A DNA stretch of 64,000 nt from Xanthobacter aminoxidans (GTDB lineage Bacteria > Pseudomonadota > Alphaproteobacteria > Rhizobiales > Xanthobacteraceae), in assembly GCF_023571765.1 (NCBI RefSeq), contig NZ_JAMJXC010000011.1:124001-188000 (forward strand). Reading direction: 5' to 3'. This document shows positions 18,027-28,008 of this stretch, piece by piece. The notes beneath the pieces were generated by a model. The model was not told where the DNA came from and did not search any database. It saw only the letters and a program-made list of their open reading frames with translations. The translations under genes and the position numbers were made by a program. Numbering within the stretch: the stretch's first letter is position 1; every line of letters starts with the position of its first letter.

Positions 18027-19657
18027 TCCTCTTCCTCCCAGAAGGCGGCGGCGCCCTGCGCCTTCATCAGCTCGAGGATCTTCTCGCGCGGGATCACGCC
18101 GCAGCGTTCGGCCCACGCCTGATAGAGGCCGATCATCTCCTGGACGCGCTCGGGGTGGCCCGCCGAGAGATCGTGCAGCTCGGTGCGGTCGGCCTCCATG
18201 TCGTAGAGCTCCCAGGGGCCGGGGTATTTGCGGACCAGCTTCCACTGGCCGACACGCACCGCGGCATTGCCCTCATGCTCCCAGAACATCGGCTCCGTGC
18301 GTTCGCCGTCCTCCGGGAAGGAGGGCGCAAGGCTGACGCCTTCGCAGGGCAGGATGGCATTGCCGTCATGGGTCTGGGGATAGGCGGCGCCGGTCACGTC
18401 GAGAATGGTCGCCATGATGTCCGGCAACTGGCCCGGCACATGGCGCAGTTCGCCGCCTGCCGTGATCTGGGCCGGCCAGTGGAGAATGAGGGGCGTAGCG
18501 ATGCCGCCTTCGTGGACCCAGTGCTTGTAGAGCCGGAATGGCGTGTTGGAGAGGTTGGCCCAGGCGACGCCGTAGCTCTGATAAGTGTCCTCCGCGCCGG
18601 GCATGATCTCGGGAATGTTGCCGAAGCGCACGGGGCGGCCGTCGCGGGTCTGCGCCCGGGCGATCATCAGGTCCTCGACGAGGGCCTGGGGCGAGACATC
18701 CTCGGGAATGTCCTCGGCGCAGGCGCCGTTGTCGGAGAGGAAGATGACCAGCGTGTCGTCCATCTGCCCGGTGTCCTCGAGCGCCTTCAGCACGCGGCCG
18801 ATGCCCTGGTCCATCCGGTCGATCTGGGCGGCATAGACCTCCATGCAACGGGCCAGCCACGCGCGCTCCTCCGCCTCCGTCCACGGCGGCTGGGTGGGAT
18901 CGCGGTCGGTCAGCTTCCAGTCCGGATGGATCAGCCCCGACTTAATCATGCGGGACAGGCGCTCCTCGCGCAGTTCGTCCCAGCCGGCGTCGAAGCGGCC
19001 CTTGTACTTGGCGATGTCCTCGGGGTGGGCATGGAGCGGCCAGTGCGGGGCCGTATAGGCCACGTACTGGAAGAAGGGCTCGCCGGCATGCTCCTTCGCG
19101 TGACGATGGATGAAGTCGGAGGCTTCGGTGCTGATGGCGTCCGTATAGAAGAAGTTGGGATCTTCCTTGGCCTCATGCTCGGCATTCTCATTGCCGCGCG
19201 TCAGCGTATTAGGCCAGTAGAAGCTGCCGGCGCCGATGATGGTGCCGTAGAATTCATCGAAGCCGCGCTGCAGCGGCCAGGTATCGGTGGGCTCGGTGAG
19301 GTTCGCCGCCACATGCCACTTGCCGGTGAGGCGGGTCCGGTACCCGGCCTTGCGCAGCACCTCGGCGATGGTCACGCAATTCTTGTTCAGATTGCCCACA
19401 TAGCCTTCCGGCCCGGTGCTGTAGGTGAGGATGCCGATGCCGGTCTGGTGCGGATGAAGGCCGGTGAGCAGCGACGCGCGGGACGGGCTGCAGCGTGCGG
19501 TGTTGTAGAACTGCGAATAGCGCAGGCCGTTCGCCGCCAGCCGGTCGAGATTGGGCGTCTCGATCTCGCCGCCGTAGCAGCCGATATCGGAAAAGCCCAT
19601 GTCGTCATTCAGGATGAGGACGATATTCGGGCGCTTGGTCGCGGGCGTATCGGACAT
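18023..19657 (-). CDS. Type I sulfatase (arylsulfatase family)
   Basis: 544 residues. NIVLILNDDMGFSD carries the metal-binding aspartates, and Cys56 in ARCSPSRASLLTG is the formylglycine site (CxPxR). LTGKWH and FLSDNGA are the further conserved blocks. No signal peptide, unlike most periplasmic arylsulfatases, which fits a substrate imported by the adjacent ABC system. GGAG precedes the ATG by 6 nt. It is the penultimate gene of a probable operon: binding protein, two permeases, ATPase, GntR, sulfatase, FGE. The substrate is a sulfate ester of unknown alcohol. Confidence 0.9.
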   Translation of the reverse strand: MSDTPATKRPNIVLILNDDMGFSDIGCYGGEIETPNLDRLAANGLRYSQFYNTARCSPSRASLLTGLHPHQTGIGILTYSTGPEGYVGNLNKNCVTIAEVLRKAGYRTRLTGKWHVAANLTEPTDTWPLQRGFDEFYGTIIGAGSFYWPNTLTRGNENAEHEAKEDPNFFYTDAISTEASDFIHRHAKEHAGEPFFQYVAYTAPHWPLHAHPEDIAKYKGRFDAGWDELREERLSRMIKSGLIHPDWKLTDRDPTQPPWTEAEERAWLARCMEVYAAQIDRMDQGIGRVLKALEDTGQMDDTLVIFLSDNGACAEDIPEDVSPQALVEDLMIARAQTRDGRPVRFGNIPEIMPGAEDTYQSYGVAWANLSNTPFRLYKHWVHEGGIATPLILHWPAQITAGGELRHVPGQLPDIMATILDVTGAAYPQTHDGNAILPCEGVSLAPSFPEDGERTEPMFWEHEGNAAVRVGQWKLVRKYPGPWELYDMEADRTELHDLSAGHPERVQEMIGLYQAWAERCGVIPREKILELMKAQGAAAFWEEEE

Positions 19658-19675
19658 GGATGGCTCCAGGGGCGC

Positions 19676-19694
19676 GGCGTGACCTCGTCACGCC
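19676..19694. terminator. Hairpin between gntR and the sulfatase gene
   Basis: GGCGTGAC (19676-19683) and GTCACGCC (19687-19694) form an 8-bp stem with a 3-nt loop, overlapping the gntR stop codon. It may reduce read-through or stabilise the mRNA between the regulator and the sulfatase; it has no T tract. Confidence 0.4.
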
Positions 19695-20479
19695 CGTCGC
19701 GTCAGATTGATGGTGAAGCGGAAATAGTCGGGCAGGTAGACCGAGCGCAGCAGCTCCAGCGGCCGGCCGTCCGTGGAGATGGTCAGGCGCTCCATGGCCA
19801 AAAGCGGGTCGCCGGGGGCGATCCCGAGCAGCCCGGCCGTCGCCTCGTCGGCGAGCGTGGCGGAGATGCTCTGGCTCGCCTCCTTGATGTTGAGCCCGAG
19901 CTCCTCCTCGAACACCCGGTACATCAGGATGGAGACGAGGTCCCGCTTCTCCAGCTCAAGGCCGATATCGGGCGGGTAGAAGGCATGCTCGATGGCGATG
20001 GGGATCGCATCCGCGAGCCGTACGCGCTTCAGCTCCCAGACAGCGCGCTCGCGCAGGGTCTCGCGTGCGGCGGTGTCGTGGGCGTTGGTCATTCCCTGGT
20101 GGAGAATGCGCGCGCCGGGTTCGAAGCCGGCGTCGCGGATGGTCTCGGAAAAGCCCATCAGCCGTCCGAGCCAGTTCTCCGGCTCGTTCGACTTGAGGAA
20201 CGTGCCGCGACCGCGCTCGCGGGCGAACATGCCCTCTTCCACCAAGGGCTGGATGGCGTGGCGGATGGTGATGCGGCTCACGCCGAAATGCTTGACCAGC
20301 TCGGCCTCGGGCATCAGGCGGCCGTCCGCGTCGATCAGCTTGCCCTCGCGCACCTGGCTGCGGATGGCTTCGCGCACCTGGATGTGAAGCGGCGGCGCTC
20401 CGGCCCCGCCGGATTTGGTCCCGTTCGCTTCACGCGCGGACTTGCCTTTCATGGGCGCGAGTTTGATGGGCGCGAGCAT
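19688..20479 (-). CDS. GntR-family regulator (HutC/UTRA type)
   Basis: 263 residues. Winged helix at about 30-100 (PPLHIQVREAIRSQVREGKL, then FGVSRITIRHAIQPLVEEG and RGRGTFLK), followed by a UTRA ligand-binding domain. The start at 20479 is 1 bp past the upstream ATPase stop; an ATG at 20452 is an alternative because the first residues repeat LAPxK. It sits inside the ABC-sulfatase operon and probably represses it in the absence of the imported compound. Confidence 0.88.
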   Translation of the reverse strand: MLAPIKLAPMKGKSAREANGTKSGGAGAPPLHIQVREAIRSQVREGKLIDADGRLMPEAELVKHFGVSRITIRHAIQPLVEEGMFARERGRGTFLKSNEPENWLGRLMGFSETIRDAGFEPGARILHQGMTNAHDTAARETLRERAVWELKRVRLADAIPIAIEHAFYPPDIGLELEKRDLVSILMYRVFEEELGLNIKEASQSISATLADEATAGLLGIAPGDPLLAMERLTISTDGRPLELLRSVYLPDYFRFTINLTRRA

Positions 20480-20480
20480 G

Positions 20481-21533
20481 TCAGATCCGCCGGCCGGTGG
20501 TTGGGTCGAACAGATGGATGTCTTCGGGAGCGAACGAAACGGCCATCGTCTCCCCTTCGCGCGGCAGCGGGAAGCGGTCGTATCGAGCCCTGAGCGGGGT
20601 GCCATCGAGGGTGAGGTCGAGGATGGCGGCGTCGCCGAGGTTCTCCACGACCTCCACCGTCACGGGAATGCCGGCCGGATCGAACCGGACGGCGCTGGGC
20701 CGCACGCCCACCACCACCGCGCGCCCTGCCTCGAGAGAGGCGGCCACCGGAACATGACGGCCGCCGATCAGGACGCCTCCGGCCGTGCTCCGGGTGGTGA
20801 GGAGGTTCATGGGCGGACTGCCGATGAAGGCGGCAACCTCGATGCAGTTCGGCGCGGCGAACACGTCCGCCGGCCGGCCGATCTGGCAGATCTCGCCTTC
20901 CCGGAACACCGCCATGCGATCGGCGAGGGTCATCGCCTCTTCCTGGTCGTGGGTGACATACACCGCCGTCACGCCGAGCGACCTCTGCAGCTTCTTCAGC
21001 TCCACGCGGGTGGCGAGGCGCAGCATGGCATCGAGATTGGAGAGCGGCTCATCCAGCAGGAACAGCCGCGCCTTGCGCACGATCGCCCGGGCGAGCGCGC
21101 AGCGCTGCTGCTGGCCGCCTGAAAGCTGCCCCGGCTTGCGGTCCAGAAGATGATCGATCTTCACCTTGGCGGCCGCCTCCCGAACCGCGGGCGCGATCTC
21201 CGCCTTCGGTGTCTTCGCCATCTCCAGGGGAAACGCGATGTTCTCGGCCACCGTCATGTGCGGGTAGAGCGCATAGCTCTGGAACACCATGGCGATGTCG
21301 CGGGCGCGCGCATCGGCGCCGGTCACGTCCTTCCCATCCAGCAGGATGCGGCCGGAGGTGGGGGCATCGAGGCCGGCGAGAATGCGCAGCGTCGTGCTCT
21401 TGCCGGAGCCCGACGGCCCGAGCAGGGCGAAGAATTCGCCCGGGCGGATCTCGATGTCGATGCCCTTCAGGGCTTCGAACGACCCATGCTTCTTGACGAT
21501 CTTTTCGAGCTGAACCAGTCCGCGCGCGGTCAT
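20481..21533 (-). CDS. ABC importer ATPase (UgpC/MalK type)
   Basis: 350 residues. Walker A GPSGSGKST, signature QLSGGQQQR, Walker B LFLLDEPLSNLD, and a C-terminal OB-fold extension (VGVRPSAVRF; VSFAPEDIHLF), as in the sugar/glycerol-3-phosphate CUT1 group. The start overlaps the permease stop (ATGA). It energises the two co-encoded MalF/MalG-type permeases. Confidence 0.92.
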   Translation of the reverse strand: MTARGLVQLEKIVKKHGSFEALKGIDIEIRPGEFFALLGPSGSGKSTTLRILAGLDAPTSGRILLDGKDVTGADARARDIAMVFQSYALYPHMTVAENIAFPLEMAKTPKAEIAPAVREAAAKVKIDHLLDRKPGQLSGGQQQRCALARAIVRKARLFLLDEPLSNLDAMLRLATRVELKKLQRSLGVTAVYVTHDQEEAMTLADRMAVFREGEICQIGRPADVFAAPNCIEVAAFIGSPPMNLLTTRSTAGGVLIGGRHVPVAASLEAGRAVVVGVRPSAVRFDPAGIPVTVEVVENLGDAAILDLTLDGTPLRARYDRFPLPREGETMAVSFAPEDIHLFDPTTGRRI

Positions 21534-22369
21534 CGGCGTCCCCCTCCCTTGACGGCGCCGACCGTCAGGCCTTTCACGATGTGTTTCTGGGCGATGATGC
21601 CGAGGATGATGACAGGCAGCATCGCGAGCGCGGACACCGCCGCCAGCTTCGACCAGAGCGTCTGTTCCACCGACACGAAGTTGAACATGGAGATGGTGAC
21701 CGGCCTCACCACGTTTCCGGACAGCACCACGGCGAACAGGAACTCGTTCCAGGCATTGAGGAAGACGAAGACCACGGTCACCGCCACGCCGCCGCGCACC
21801 TGGGGCAGGATGATGCGCCACAGGGTCATCAGCCGGCTCGCGCCGTCGATGAAGGCCGCCTCTTCCATCTCGAACGGCAGGTCCTCGAAATAGGACACCA
21901 GCAGCCAGATCGCGAACGGCAGCGAGAAGGAGAGATAGATCAGGATGATGCCCTGATAGGTATCGATCCAGCCGATATCCCGCAGGATCAGGAAGTAGGG
22001 AATGATGATGCCCACCGGGGGCAGCATCTGGGTGGCGAGCACGTAGAAGCCCGACCACTTCTTGCCCGGCACCCGCAGGCGGGCGAGCGCGTAGGCGGCG
22101 GGGATCGCGAGCACCATGGTCACGATGGTCGTGCCGATGGAGATGATGAAGCTGCTGACGAGGTTCGGCACGATGGACGTGGGGCCGAACAGCACGTCCC
22201 TGAACGCCGCGAGCGTCGGCGAGAAAATCAGCTTCGGGGGATAGGCGAGCACATCCTGCTCGCTCTTGAAGGCGTTGAGGAGGCTCCAGAAGATCGGGAA
22301 AATCCAGGCGAGCAGAAACAGGCCGGATACGCTCAGGAGCAAGGCAAGGCGCAGCTTGTGACCCTTCAT
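21530..22369 (-). CDS. ABC importer permease (MalG type)
   Basis: 279 residues, six membrane helices. The EAA loop is EEAAFIDGASRLMTLWRIILP. The C-terminus HIVKGLTVGAVKG is typical of MalG/UgpE. Both ends overlap neighbouring genes by ATGA, showing tight coupling of the transporter genes. Confidence 0.9.
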   Translation of the reverse strand: MKGHKLRLALLLSVSGLFLLAWIFPIFWSLLNAFKSEQDVLAYPPKLIFSPTLAAFRDVLFGPTSIVPNLVSSFIISIGTTIVTMVLAIPAAYALARLRVPGKKWSGFYVLATQMLPPVGIIIPYFLILRDIGWIDTYQGIILIYLSFSLPFAIWLLVSYFEDLPFEMEEAAFIDGASRLMTLWRIILPQVRGGVAVTVVFVFLNAWNEFLFAVVLSGNVVRPVTISMFNFVSVEQTLWSKLAAVSALAMLPVIILGIIAQKHIVKGLTVGAVKGGGRR

Positions 22370-23292
22370 TTCGCCCTCCGGAGTGCGAACAGGACGCCGG
22401 TGATGACGAGCGTGAAGATCAACAGAGCCACCGCCAGCGCCGAGCCGTAGCCGATGGACAGCTCGGTGAAGGACTTGCGGTAGGCGTAGAGATTGAGGAT
22501 CTCGGTGGCCGTTCCCGGACCGCCGCCGGTGACGGTGAAGATGGCCGCGAACGCCGTGAGCGCCACCATTGTGCGCATGATGATCACCATCACGATGGCC
22601 GGGCGCAGCAACGGCAGGGTGATGCGTACGAAGCAGAGCCACGGGCTCGCCCGGTCGATGCGCGCGGCCTCGTAGATGTCCTCGGGCAGGGCCGCGAGAC
22701 TGGCCAGCAGCACCATGAAAGCGAAGGGCGTCCACTGCCAGGTGTGGATCACCACGACGGAAAACAGGGCGAGGGAGGGATCGCCGAGCCAGTTGTGGCT
22801 GCCGAGGCCGGCCGTCATGCTCAGATAGTCCACCACGCCGAATTCGGGGGTGAGCATGAAGGTGCGCCATACCATGCCGACAACGGCGGGCGAGAGCACC
22901 ACGGGCAGGATCGCCACGATGCGGAACAGCGCCTGTCCGCGCTTCATGCCGTTGACGAGCAGCGCAAGTGCGAGGCCCAGGACGACCTGCAGGATCACCG
23001 TGGAAAACGTATAGACGAGGCTGACCCCGAGCGCGGACCAGAAACGCGGATCGCCGAGCAGTTCCCGGTAGTTGTCGAGCCCGACGAAGCCGTCCATGAA
23101 CGGCATCGCGAGGTCCATCCGGTGCAGGCTGGTCCATCCCAGATGCAGCAGCGGAAACGTGGTGGTCGCCATCAGGGCGATGAAGGCGGGGGCGAGCAGC
23201 GCCGCCGCGAAGCGGCGCTCCCGTCCCTCCATCATCCGCGCGGGATCTGCGCGACCGCCGACAGGAACGTCGAGGGTAGTGGCTTTCGTCAC
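22366..23292 (-). CDS. ABC importer permease (MalF type)
   Basis: 308 residues, six helices. The EAA loop reads YEAARIDRASPWLCFVRITL. The start is a GTG at 23292 with GAGG 8 nt upstream, 4 bp after the binding-protein stop. Partner of the MalG-type permease. Confidence 0.88.
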   Translation of the reverse strand: MTKATTLDVPVGGRADPARMMEGRERRFAAALLAPAFIALMATTTFPLLHLGWTSLHRMDLAMPFMDGFVGLDNYRELLGDPRFWSALGVSLVYTFSTVILQVVLGLALALLVNGMKRGQALFRIVAILPVVLSPAVVGMVWRTFMLTPEFGVVDYLSMTAGLGSHNWLGDPSLALFSVVVIHTWQWTPFAFMVLLASLAALPEDIYEAARIDRASPWLCFVRITLPLLRPAIVMVIIMRTMVALTAFAAIFTVTGGGPGTATEILNLYAYRKSFTELSIGYGSALAVALLIFTLVITGVLFALRRAK

Positions 23293-23296
23293 GACA

Positions 23297-24679
23297 TCAG
23301 CCTCGCATCATCGGCTCTAGGCGGCGCTGCGCCTCGTCCAGGGCGGCCTTGGTGGTGGCCTGCCCCACCAGCGCCTGCTGGATCGCGGTGGCGAGCGTGT
23401 CGCCGATGGCCGGCCACTGGGGCACGCGCGGACGCCAGTTCACGTCCGTATCCTGTTCCAGCGCATCCAGGGTGGTGGCGACGAAATTGTCGCCGAAGCT
23501 GTTCATCAGCTTCACAAAGTCCGGGTTTTTCCACAGGCTCAAGCGGTTCACGCCGGACCGCTTGGCGGGACCGGAAAACTGGTAGGACGTGAGCGCCTGG
23601 GTCTGGAGCGACGCCGCCCACTGGATGAACAGCCAGGTGGCCTTCTTCCGCTTCTCCGGCAGCGAGGCATTGATGGGGAAGCCCCAGTTCCAGATGGACG
23701 ACACGCGCTTGCCGGTCGGCCCCTTGGGCCAGCGCGCGAAACCGATCTTGCCGACCACCTTGGACTTCTCGGGATTGGTGATGACCGAGGCGGACGTGTT
23801 CGCGTCGATGTAGCTGGCGATGGTGCCCTGCGAGAAGGCGTCGGCGATGTCGGGCCAGTTCCAGTTCTGGGCCGCGGTGGGCGCGTATTTGCGCATCACG
23901 TCCACATACCAGTTGAGCGCCGCTTCGGCCTCCGGCCCGTTGACGCGGAACTTGCCGCCCGGGAACCAGTCTCCGCCGAATTCCTTGAAGAGCGAAGAAT
24001 AGATGTAGACGTTCTGCCCGGCACCGGCGACGCCGCGCAAGGCGGCGCCCCAAAGGCGGTTTCCGGGATCGTTCAGCGCCGCGGCGTTGGCGACGTAGTC
24101 TTCCAGCGTATCCGCCGCCTTGAGGCCCTTCGCGTCGTACAGATCCTTGCGATAGACCTGAACCGTGACCTCGCCGTCATACGGCACGCCATACAGCTTG
24201 CCGTCGATGGTGTTGGCGTTGCGCCACGCGGGAATGATGTCGTCCGGCTGGAACCAGGCGGGGTCGGTGAGGGTCGCGTCCTTGAGATAGGGATCGAGCG
24301 ACTCCACCCATTTGTTCGCGGCGTAGAGCGCGTAATACATGGGGTCGGCCGCATGGGTCGAATATCCGCCGGCCTTGGACGTGAGGTCGATCACGGCCTT
24401 CTGGCGGATCTGCGCGGGCGGGATTTTCTCGAACCGGACGCTGATGCCGGTCAGCGCCTCGAACTGGGGCGCGAGCGCGATGAGCGCGTCGAAGTAGCTC
24501 GCCGGGATCACCGCGACGGTGATCTGCTCACCGGATGCCTGGCGCCAGTCGATCTTGGCCGCCTTGTAGGCCGAAAGGTCCGCATCCTGCGCGCCGGCCG
24601 AACGGATGAGAGCGGGGAAAGCGACGGCGGCAAGGCCAGCCTGCAGCACGTGACGCCGCGTGGGCTTCACAGAAGTCAT
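23297..24679 (-). CDS. ABC importer solute-binding protein (family 1)
   Basis: 460 residues from the ATG at 24679, which has AGGAGG 8 nt upstream. The N-terminus TRRHVLQAG followed by a hydrophobic stretch and AGA resembles a Tat-type signal. The body is a family 1 sugar/polyol binding protein (PYDGEVTVQVYRKDLYDAKG; YIDANTSASVI). First gene of the ABC-sulfatase unit and 68 bp downstream of glpK. The ligand is unknown. A small polar sulfate ester, glycerol-like or sugar-like, is the hypothesis that unites the neighbours; plain glycerol or glycerol-3-phosphate is an alternative. Confidence 0.88.
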   Translation of the reverse strand: MTSVKPTRRHVLQAGLAAVAFPALIRSAGAQDADLSAYKAAKIDWRQASGEQITVAVIPASYFDALIALAPQFEALTGISVRFEKIPPAQIRQKAVIDLTSKAGGYSTHAADPMYYALYAANKWVESLDPYLKDATLTDPAWFQPDDIIPAWRNANTIDGKLYGVPYDGEVTVQVYRKDLYDAKGLKAADTLEDYVANAAALNDPGNRLWGAALRGVAGAGQNVYIYSSLFKEFGGDWFPGGKFRVNGPEAEAALNWYVDVMRKYAPTAAQNWNWPDIADAFSQGTIASYIDANTSASVITNPEKSKVVGKIGFARWPKGPTGKRVSSIWNWGFPINASLPEKRKKATWLFIQWAASLQTQALTSYQFSGPAKRSGVNRLSLWKNPDFVKLMNSFGDNFVATTLDALEQDTDVNWRPRVPQWPAIGDTLATAIQQALVGQATTKAALDEAQRRLEPMMRG

Positions 24680-24713
24680 TGGCGTTTCCTCCTGGCCGAT
24701 ATGGATCCGGCCT

Positions 24714-24744
24714 ATTGTCATAACAATCTATGAGACATCATAAC
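24714..24744. promoter_or_regulatory. Candidate operator upstream of the ABC-sulfatase operon
   Basis: ATTGTCATAACAAT (24714-24727) is a 14-bp near-palindrome with one mismatched pair. The core CATAAC is repeated 20 bp on (24719-24724 and 24739-24744), about two helical turns. It lies 35-65 bp upstream of the binding-protein start, in the only promoter-sized gap before the operon, and is a candidate site for the GntR protein encoded within it. Confidence 0.45.
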
Positions 24745-24747
24745 CTG

Positions 24748-26286
24748 TCAACCGACGCACCTGTCTTCCGTGCGGGTTGAAGGTCCGTCCTGAGCGTGCA
24801 GCGCCTGCGCGACCGCGTGGCGCCAGCCCTTGATTTTGCTGGATCTCCGGTCGTCCGCCATCTCAGGTGAGAAGCGCCGGTCGAGGTGCCAGTTGCGGGC
24901 AAACTCCTCTGGCCCGCCGTAAAGGCCCGCACGCCATCCGGCGAGAAAGGCCGCCCCGAGCGCCGTGGTCTCCCGCACGACCGGGCGGTCCACGGGATTG
25001 CCGAGAACGTCGGCGATGAATTGCATCGTCCAATCGCTGTCGGACATCCCGCCATCCACCCGGATGACCGCCTCGGCTCCCTCAAGACCGGCGTCGAGCA
25101 TGTCCGCCCGCATGGCCTCCAGAAGGTCGAGGGTCTGATAGCCGACGCTCTCCAGCGCCGCGCGGGCGATCTCCCGGCGGGTGGTGCCGCGGGTGAGGCC
25201 ACTCAGCATGGCGCGCGCATCGCTGCGCCAGTGGGGGGCGCCAAGGCCAGTGAAGGCCGGGACGAGATAGACTGGCTGATCATCGTCCGCCTCGGCCGCC
25301 AGCCGCGTGCTCTCGGCCGCCGTGGTGATGATGCCCAAGCTGTCCCGCAGCCATTGCACGGTGGACCCGGCGGAAAAAATCGAACCCTCCAGCGCGTAGG
25401 TCCGCTTGCCATCCCATTGATAGGCAATGGTTGTCAGGAGGCGGTGGCGCGAGCGCGGGCGGGCATCGCCCGTATTGAGCAGCATGAAGGCGCCGGTGCC
25501 ATAGGTCGCCTTCGCCAGCCCCGGCGAGAAACAGGCCTGCCCCACGAGGCTCGCCTGCTGGTCGCCGACCATGGCCAGCACCGGCACCTCGCGCCCCAGC
25601 CAGGCGGCGGCAGTGCCGAACGCGCCGGCGGTGTCGCGCACCTCGGGCAGGATGGCCGAGGGGATCTGGAACAGGCGCAGCAGGTCCTCATCCCAGACGC
25701 CGGAGTGAATGTCGAACAGCATCGTCCGGGCGGCGTTGGTCGCATCCGTGGCATGCACGGCACCGCCGGTGAGCCGCCAGAGGAGGAGCGTATCCACCGT
25801 GCCGAAAGCGAGCGCCCCGCGCTCTGCCCGGCTCCGCGCGCCGGGGACGTTGTCCAACAGCCAGCCGATCTTGGTGGCCGAGAAATAGGGATCGATCAGC
25901 AAGCCGCTGCGTTCGGCGACGAGGCCCTCGCAGCCCTCCGCCGTGAGACGGTTGCACAGGTCCGCCGTGCGCCGGTCCTGCCAGACGATGGCGGGCGCGA
26001 TGGGCTCTCCGGTCTCGCGATCCCACAGGACGGTCGTCTCGCGCTGGTTGGCGATACCGATGGCGGCGATGTCAGCCGCCGTCAGCCCCGAGCGCGCAAG
26101 TGCATCGCACATGGTCGCAAGGCTGGTCTCCCACAGATCGCGCGGATCATGTTCGACCCAGCCGGGATGCGGGAACGACTGCGGGAATTCGCGTTGGGCC
26201 GAGGCCACGGGCGTGAAGTTGCGATCGAACACGATGGATCGCGTCGAAGTCGTGCCCTGGTCGATGACAAGTATATGCGTCTCCAC
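24748..26286 (-). CDS. glpK: Glycerol kinase
   Basis: 512 residues, FGGY family, normal length. The N-terminal phosphate motif [15 protein letters not shown] and catalytic region [16 protein letters not shown] match Glp[19 protein letters not shown] is also typical. It starts at a GTG preceded by GGAGG. It phosphorylates glycerol to glycerol-3-phosphate for GlpD, encoded 55 bp upstream. Regulation by GlpR is likely through the sites ahead of glpD. Confidence 0.94.
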   Translation of the reverse strand: METHILVIDQGTTSTRSIVFDRNFTPVASAQREFPQSFPHPGWVEHDPRDLWETSLATMCDALARSGLTAADIAAIGIANQRETTVLWDRETGEPIAPAIVWQDRRTADLCNRLTAEGCEGLVAERSGLLIDPYFSATKIGWLLDNVPGARSRAERGALAFGTVDTLLLWRLTGGAVHATDATNAARTMLFDIHSGVWDEDLLRLFQIPSAILPEVRDTAGAFGTAAAWLGREVPVLAMVGDQQASLVGQACFSPGLAKATYGTGAFMLLNTGDARPRSRHRLLTTIAYQWDGKRTYALEGSIFSAGSTVQWLRDSLGIITTAAESTRLAAEADDDQPVYLVPAFTGLGAPHWRSDARAMLSGLTRGTTRREIARAALESVGYQTLDLLEAMRADMLDAGLEGAEAVIRVDGGMSDSDWTMQFIADVLGNPVDRPVVRETTALGAAFLAGWRAGLYGGPEEFARNWHLDRRFSPEMADDRRSSKIKGWRHAVAQALHAQDGPSTRTEDRCVG

Positions 26287-26341
26287 CCGCCTCCTCCCCC
26301 TTCTTGTTCTTGGTCATTCTTGTTCTGGGCCATGCCCCACG

Positions 26342-27907
26342 TCAGGCCGCGGCGCCGTTGCGCTCCAACGCCATGAAGTCTTCCAGCGCCGAAACTTCCG
26401 TCGACGTCAGGCGAAGGCCGAGCTTGGTCCGGCGCCAGAGCACGTCGGCGGCCGTGCGTGCGAACTCCTCGCGCATCAGATGGCGCACCTCCGCGACCGT
26501 CAGGCCCGCCCCGAAGGTGGTCCGCGCGGCGGGATCGGCATCCGCCGCCGCGAGAAACGTCTCGGCCCTGGTGCCATAGGTGCGCGCCAGACGGGCGGCA
26601 TCCGGAGGCGTCAGCCAGGGCCGGTTCTGCCGAAGAGACTGCGCCAGCTGCGCCGTCCCGCCGCGAGGAAAATCGCCGCCGGGCAGTGGCGCGCTCCCTG
26701 TCCAGTCCCCACGGCGCGCGGCCGCTGCGCCAAGATGCGGACTGAGCTTGTCCAGCGCGTCGAGGGCGAGATGGCGATAGGTGGTGATCTTGCCGCCGAG
26801 CACGGAGAGGAGCGGCGCGCCTCCCGCATCGTTCAATTCCAGCACATAGTCCCGCGTCGCCGCCTGAGCGGCGCTCGCCCCGTCGTCATACAGCGCGCGC
26901 ACGCCCGAATAGCTCCACACCACGTCGGCAGGCGAGACGGGGCGCGAGAAGTATTCGCTGGCGGCGGCGCAGAGATAGCCGGTCTCGTCGGCGGTGATCG
27001 CAGCCGCGGCCGGATCTCCCTCGAAGTCGTGGTCAGTGGTGCCGATGAGGGTGAAGTCCCCCTCATACGGAATCGCGAAGACGATCCGGCCGTCGGGGTT
27101 CTGGAAGATGTAGCTGCGGTCGTGATCGAACAGGCGCGGCACGATGATGTGCGAACCCTGCACCAGCCGCAGCCGGCCGGCGAGGGGCGGAAGCGTCTGG
27201 CCCGCGAGGCGGTCCGCCCAGGGGCCTGCGGCGTTGATGAGCACGCGGGCGCGCACATCCTTGCGCTGGTGTGTCTCGGCATTCTCGACCTGAAGTGTCC
27301 AGCCGTCCGAGGCGCGCGCGGCATCCACCGCCCGCGCCCATGTCTCGATCACGGCGCCCCGGGCCCGGGCGTCGCAGGCGTTGAGCACCACGAGCCGGGC
27401 ATCGTCCACCCAGCAGTCGGAATATTCGAAGCCGCGCGTGCGCAGATCCGGCTTGAGGGGCGCACCGGCCTGGTCCCGGCCGAGGTCGAGGGCGCGGGTG
27501 GCGGGCAGCAGCTTGCGCCCGCCGATATGGTCGTAAAGGAACAGGCCGAGGCGCAGCATCCACCACGGGCGCATACCGCGGCGATAGGGCAGCACGAAGC
27601 GCAGCGGGCGCACGATGTGGGGCGCGATCCCCCAAACCACTTCCCGTTCGGTCAACGCTTCGCGCACCAGCCGGAACTCGTAATATTCGAGATAGCGCAG
27701 GCCGCCGTGCAGCAATTTGGTGGAGGCGGAAGAGGTGGCGCCGGCGAGGTCGCCCTGCTCGCACAGATAGACCGAATAGCCCCGTCCGGCCGCGTCGCGG
27801 GCGATGCCGCAGCCATTCACGCCGCCGCCGATGATGGCGATATCGAAGGGATCGTCCGCTGCCGGACGGCCCGCCGACACCTGCGCGGACGTGCGCTCTC
27901 TTTCCAT
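26342..27907 (-). CDS. glpD: Glycerol-3-phosphate dehydrogenase (FAD, aerobic)
   Basis: 521 residues. DIAIIGGGVNGCGIARDAAG is the FAD Rossmann motif, and SSASTKLLHGGLRYLEYYEF is the GlpD signature. It oxidises glycerol-3-phosphate to dihydroxyacetone phosphate at the inner membrane and passes electrons to quinone. GGAGG lies 8 nt before the ATG. First gene of glpDK, behind three GlpR-like half-sites. Confidence 0.94.
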   Translation of the reverse strand: MERERTSAQVSAGRPAADDPFDIAIIGGGVNGCGIARDAAGRGYSVYLCEQGDLAGATSSASTKLLHGGLRYLEYYEFRLVREALTEREVVWGIAPHIVRPLRFVLPYRRGMRPWWMLRLGLFLYDHIGGRKLLPATRALDLGRDQAGAPLKPDLRTRGFEYSDCWVDDARLVVLNACDARARGAVIETWARAVDAARASDGWTLQVENAETHQRKDVRARVLINAAGPWADRLAGQTLPPLAGRLRLVQGSHIIVPRLFDHDRSYIFQNPDGRIVFAIPYEGDFTLIGTTDHDFEGDPAAAAITADETGYLCAAASEYFSRPVSPADVVWSYSGVRALYDDGASAAQAATRDYVLELNDAGGAPLLSVLGGKITTYRHLALDALDKLSPHLGAAAARRGDWTGSAPLPGGDFPRGGTAQLAQSLRQNRPWLTPPDAARLARTYGTRAETFLAAADADPAARTTFGAGLTVAEVRHLMREEFARTAADVLWRRTKLGLRLTSTEVSALEDFMALERNGAAA

Positions 27908-28008
27908 CGACCCAGCCTCCGCACCCCATTGCAGCGCGTGTCTCGCGGCGATGCGGCGCCGGGCCTATGCGGCCAAGGAGCGATCCGGATCACGGGTCAA
28001 ACCTAAAA

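Noticed and set aside
17924-20593. An 889-codon + strand frame opposite the sulfatase and gntR genes.
   Set aside because: Same codon-composition shadow; the sulfatase, FGE and GntR motifs are all on the minus strand.
20481-24679. Reading the ABC importer as the ugp glycerol-3-phosphate system because glpD and glpK are adjacent.
   Set aside because: No UgpQ phosphodiesterase is present and the operon contains sulfatase, FGE and GntR. Ugp identity cannot be excluded by eye, but it does not explain these genes.
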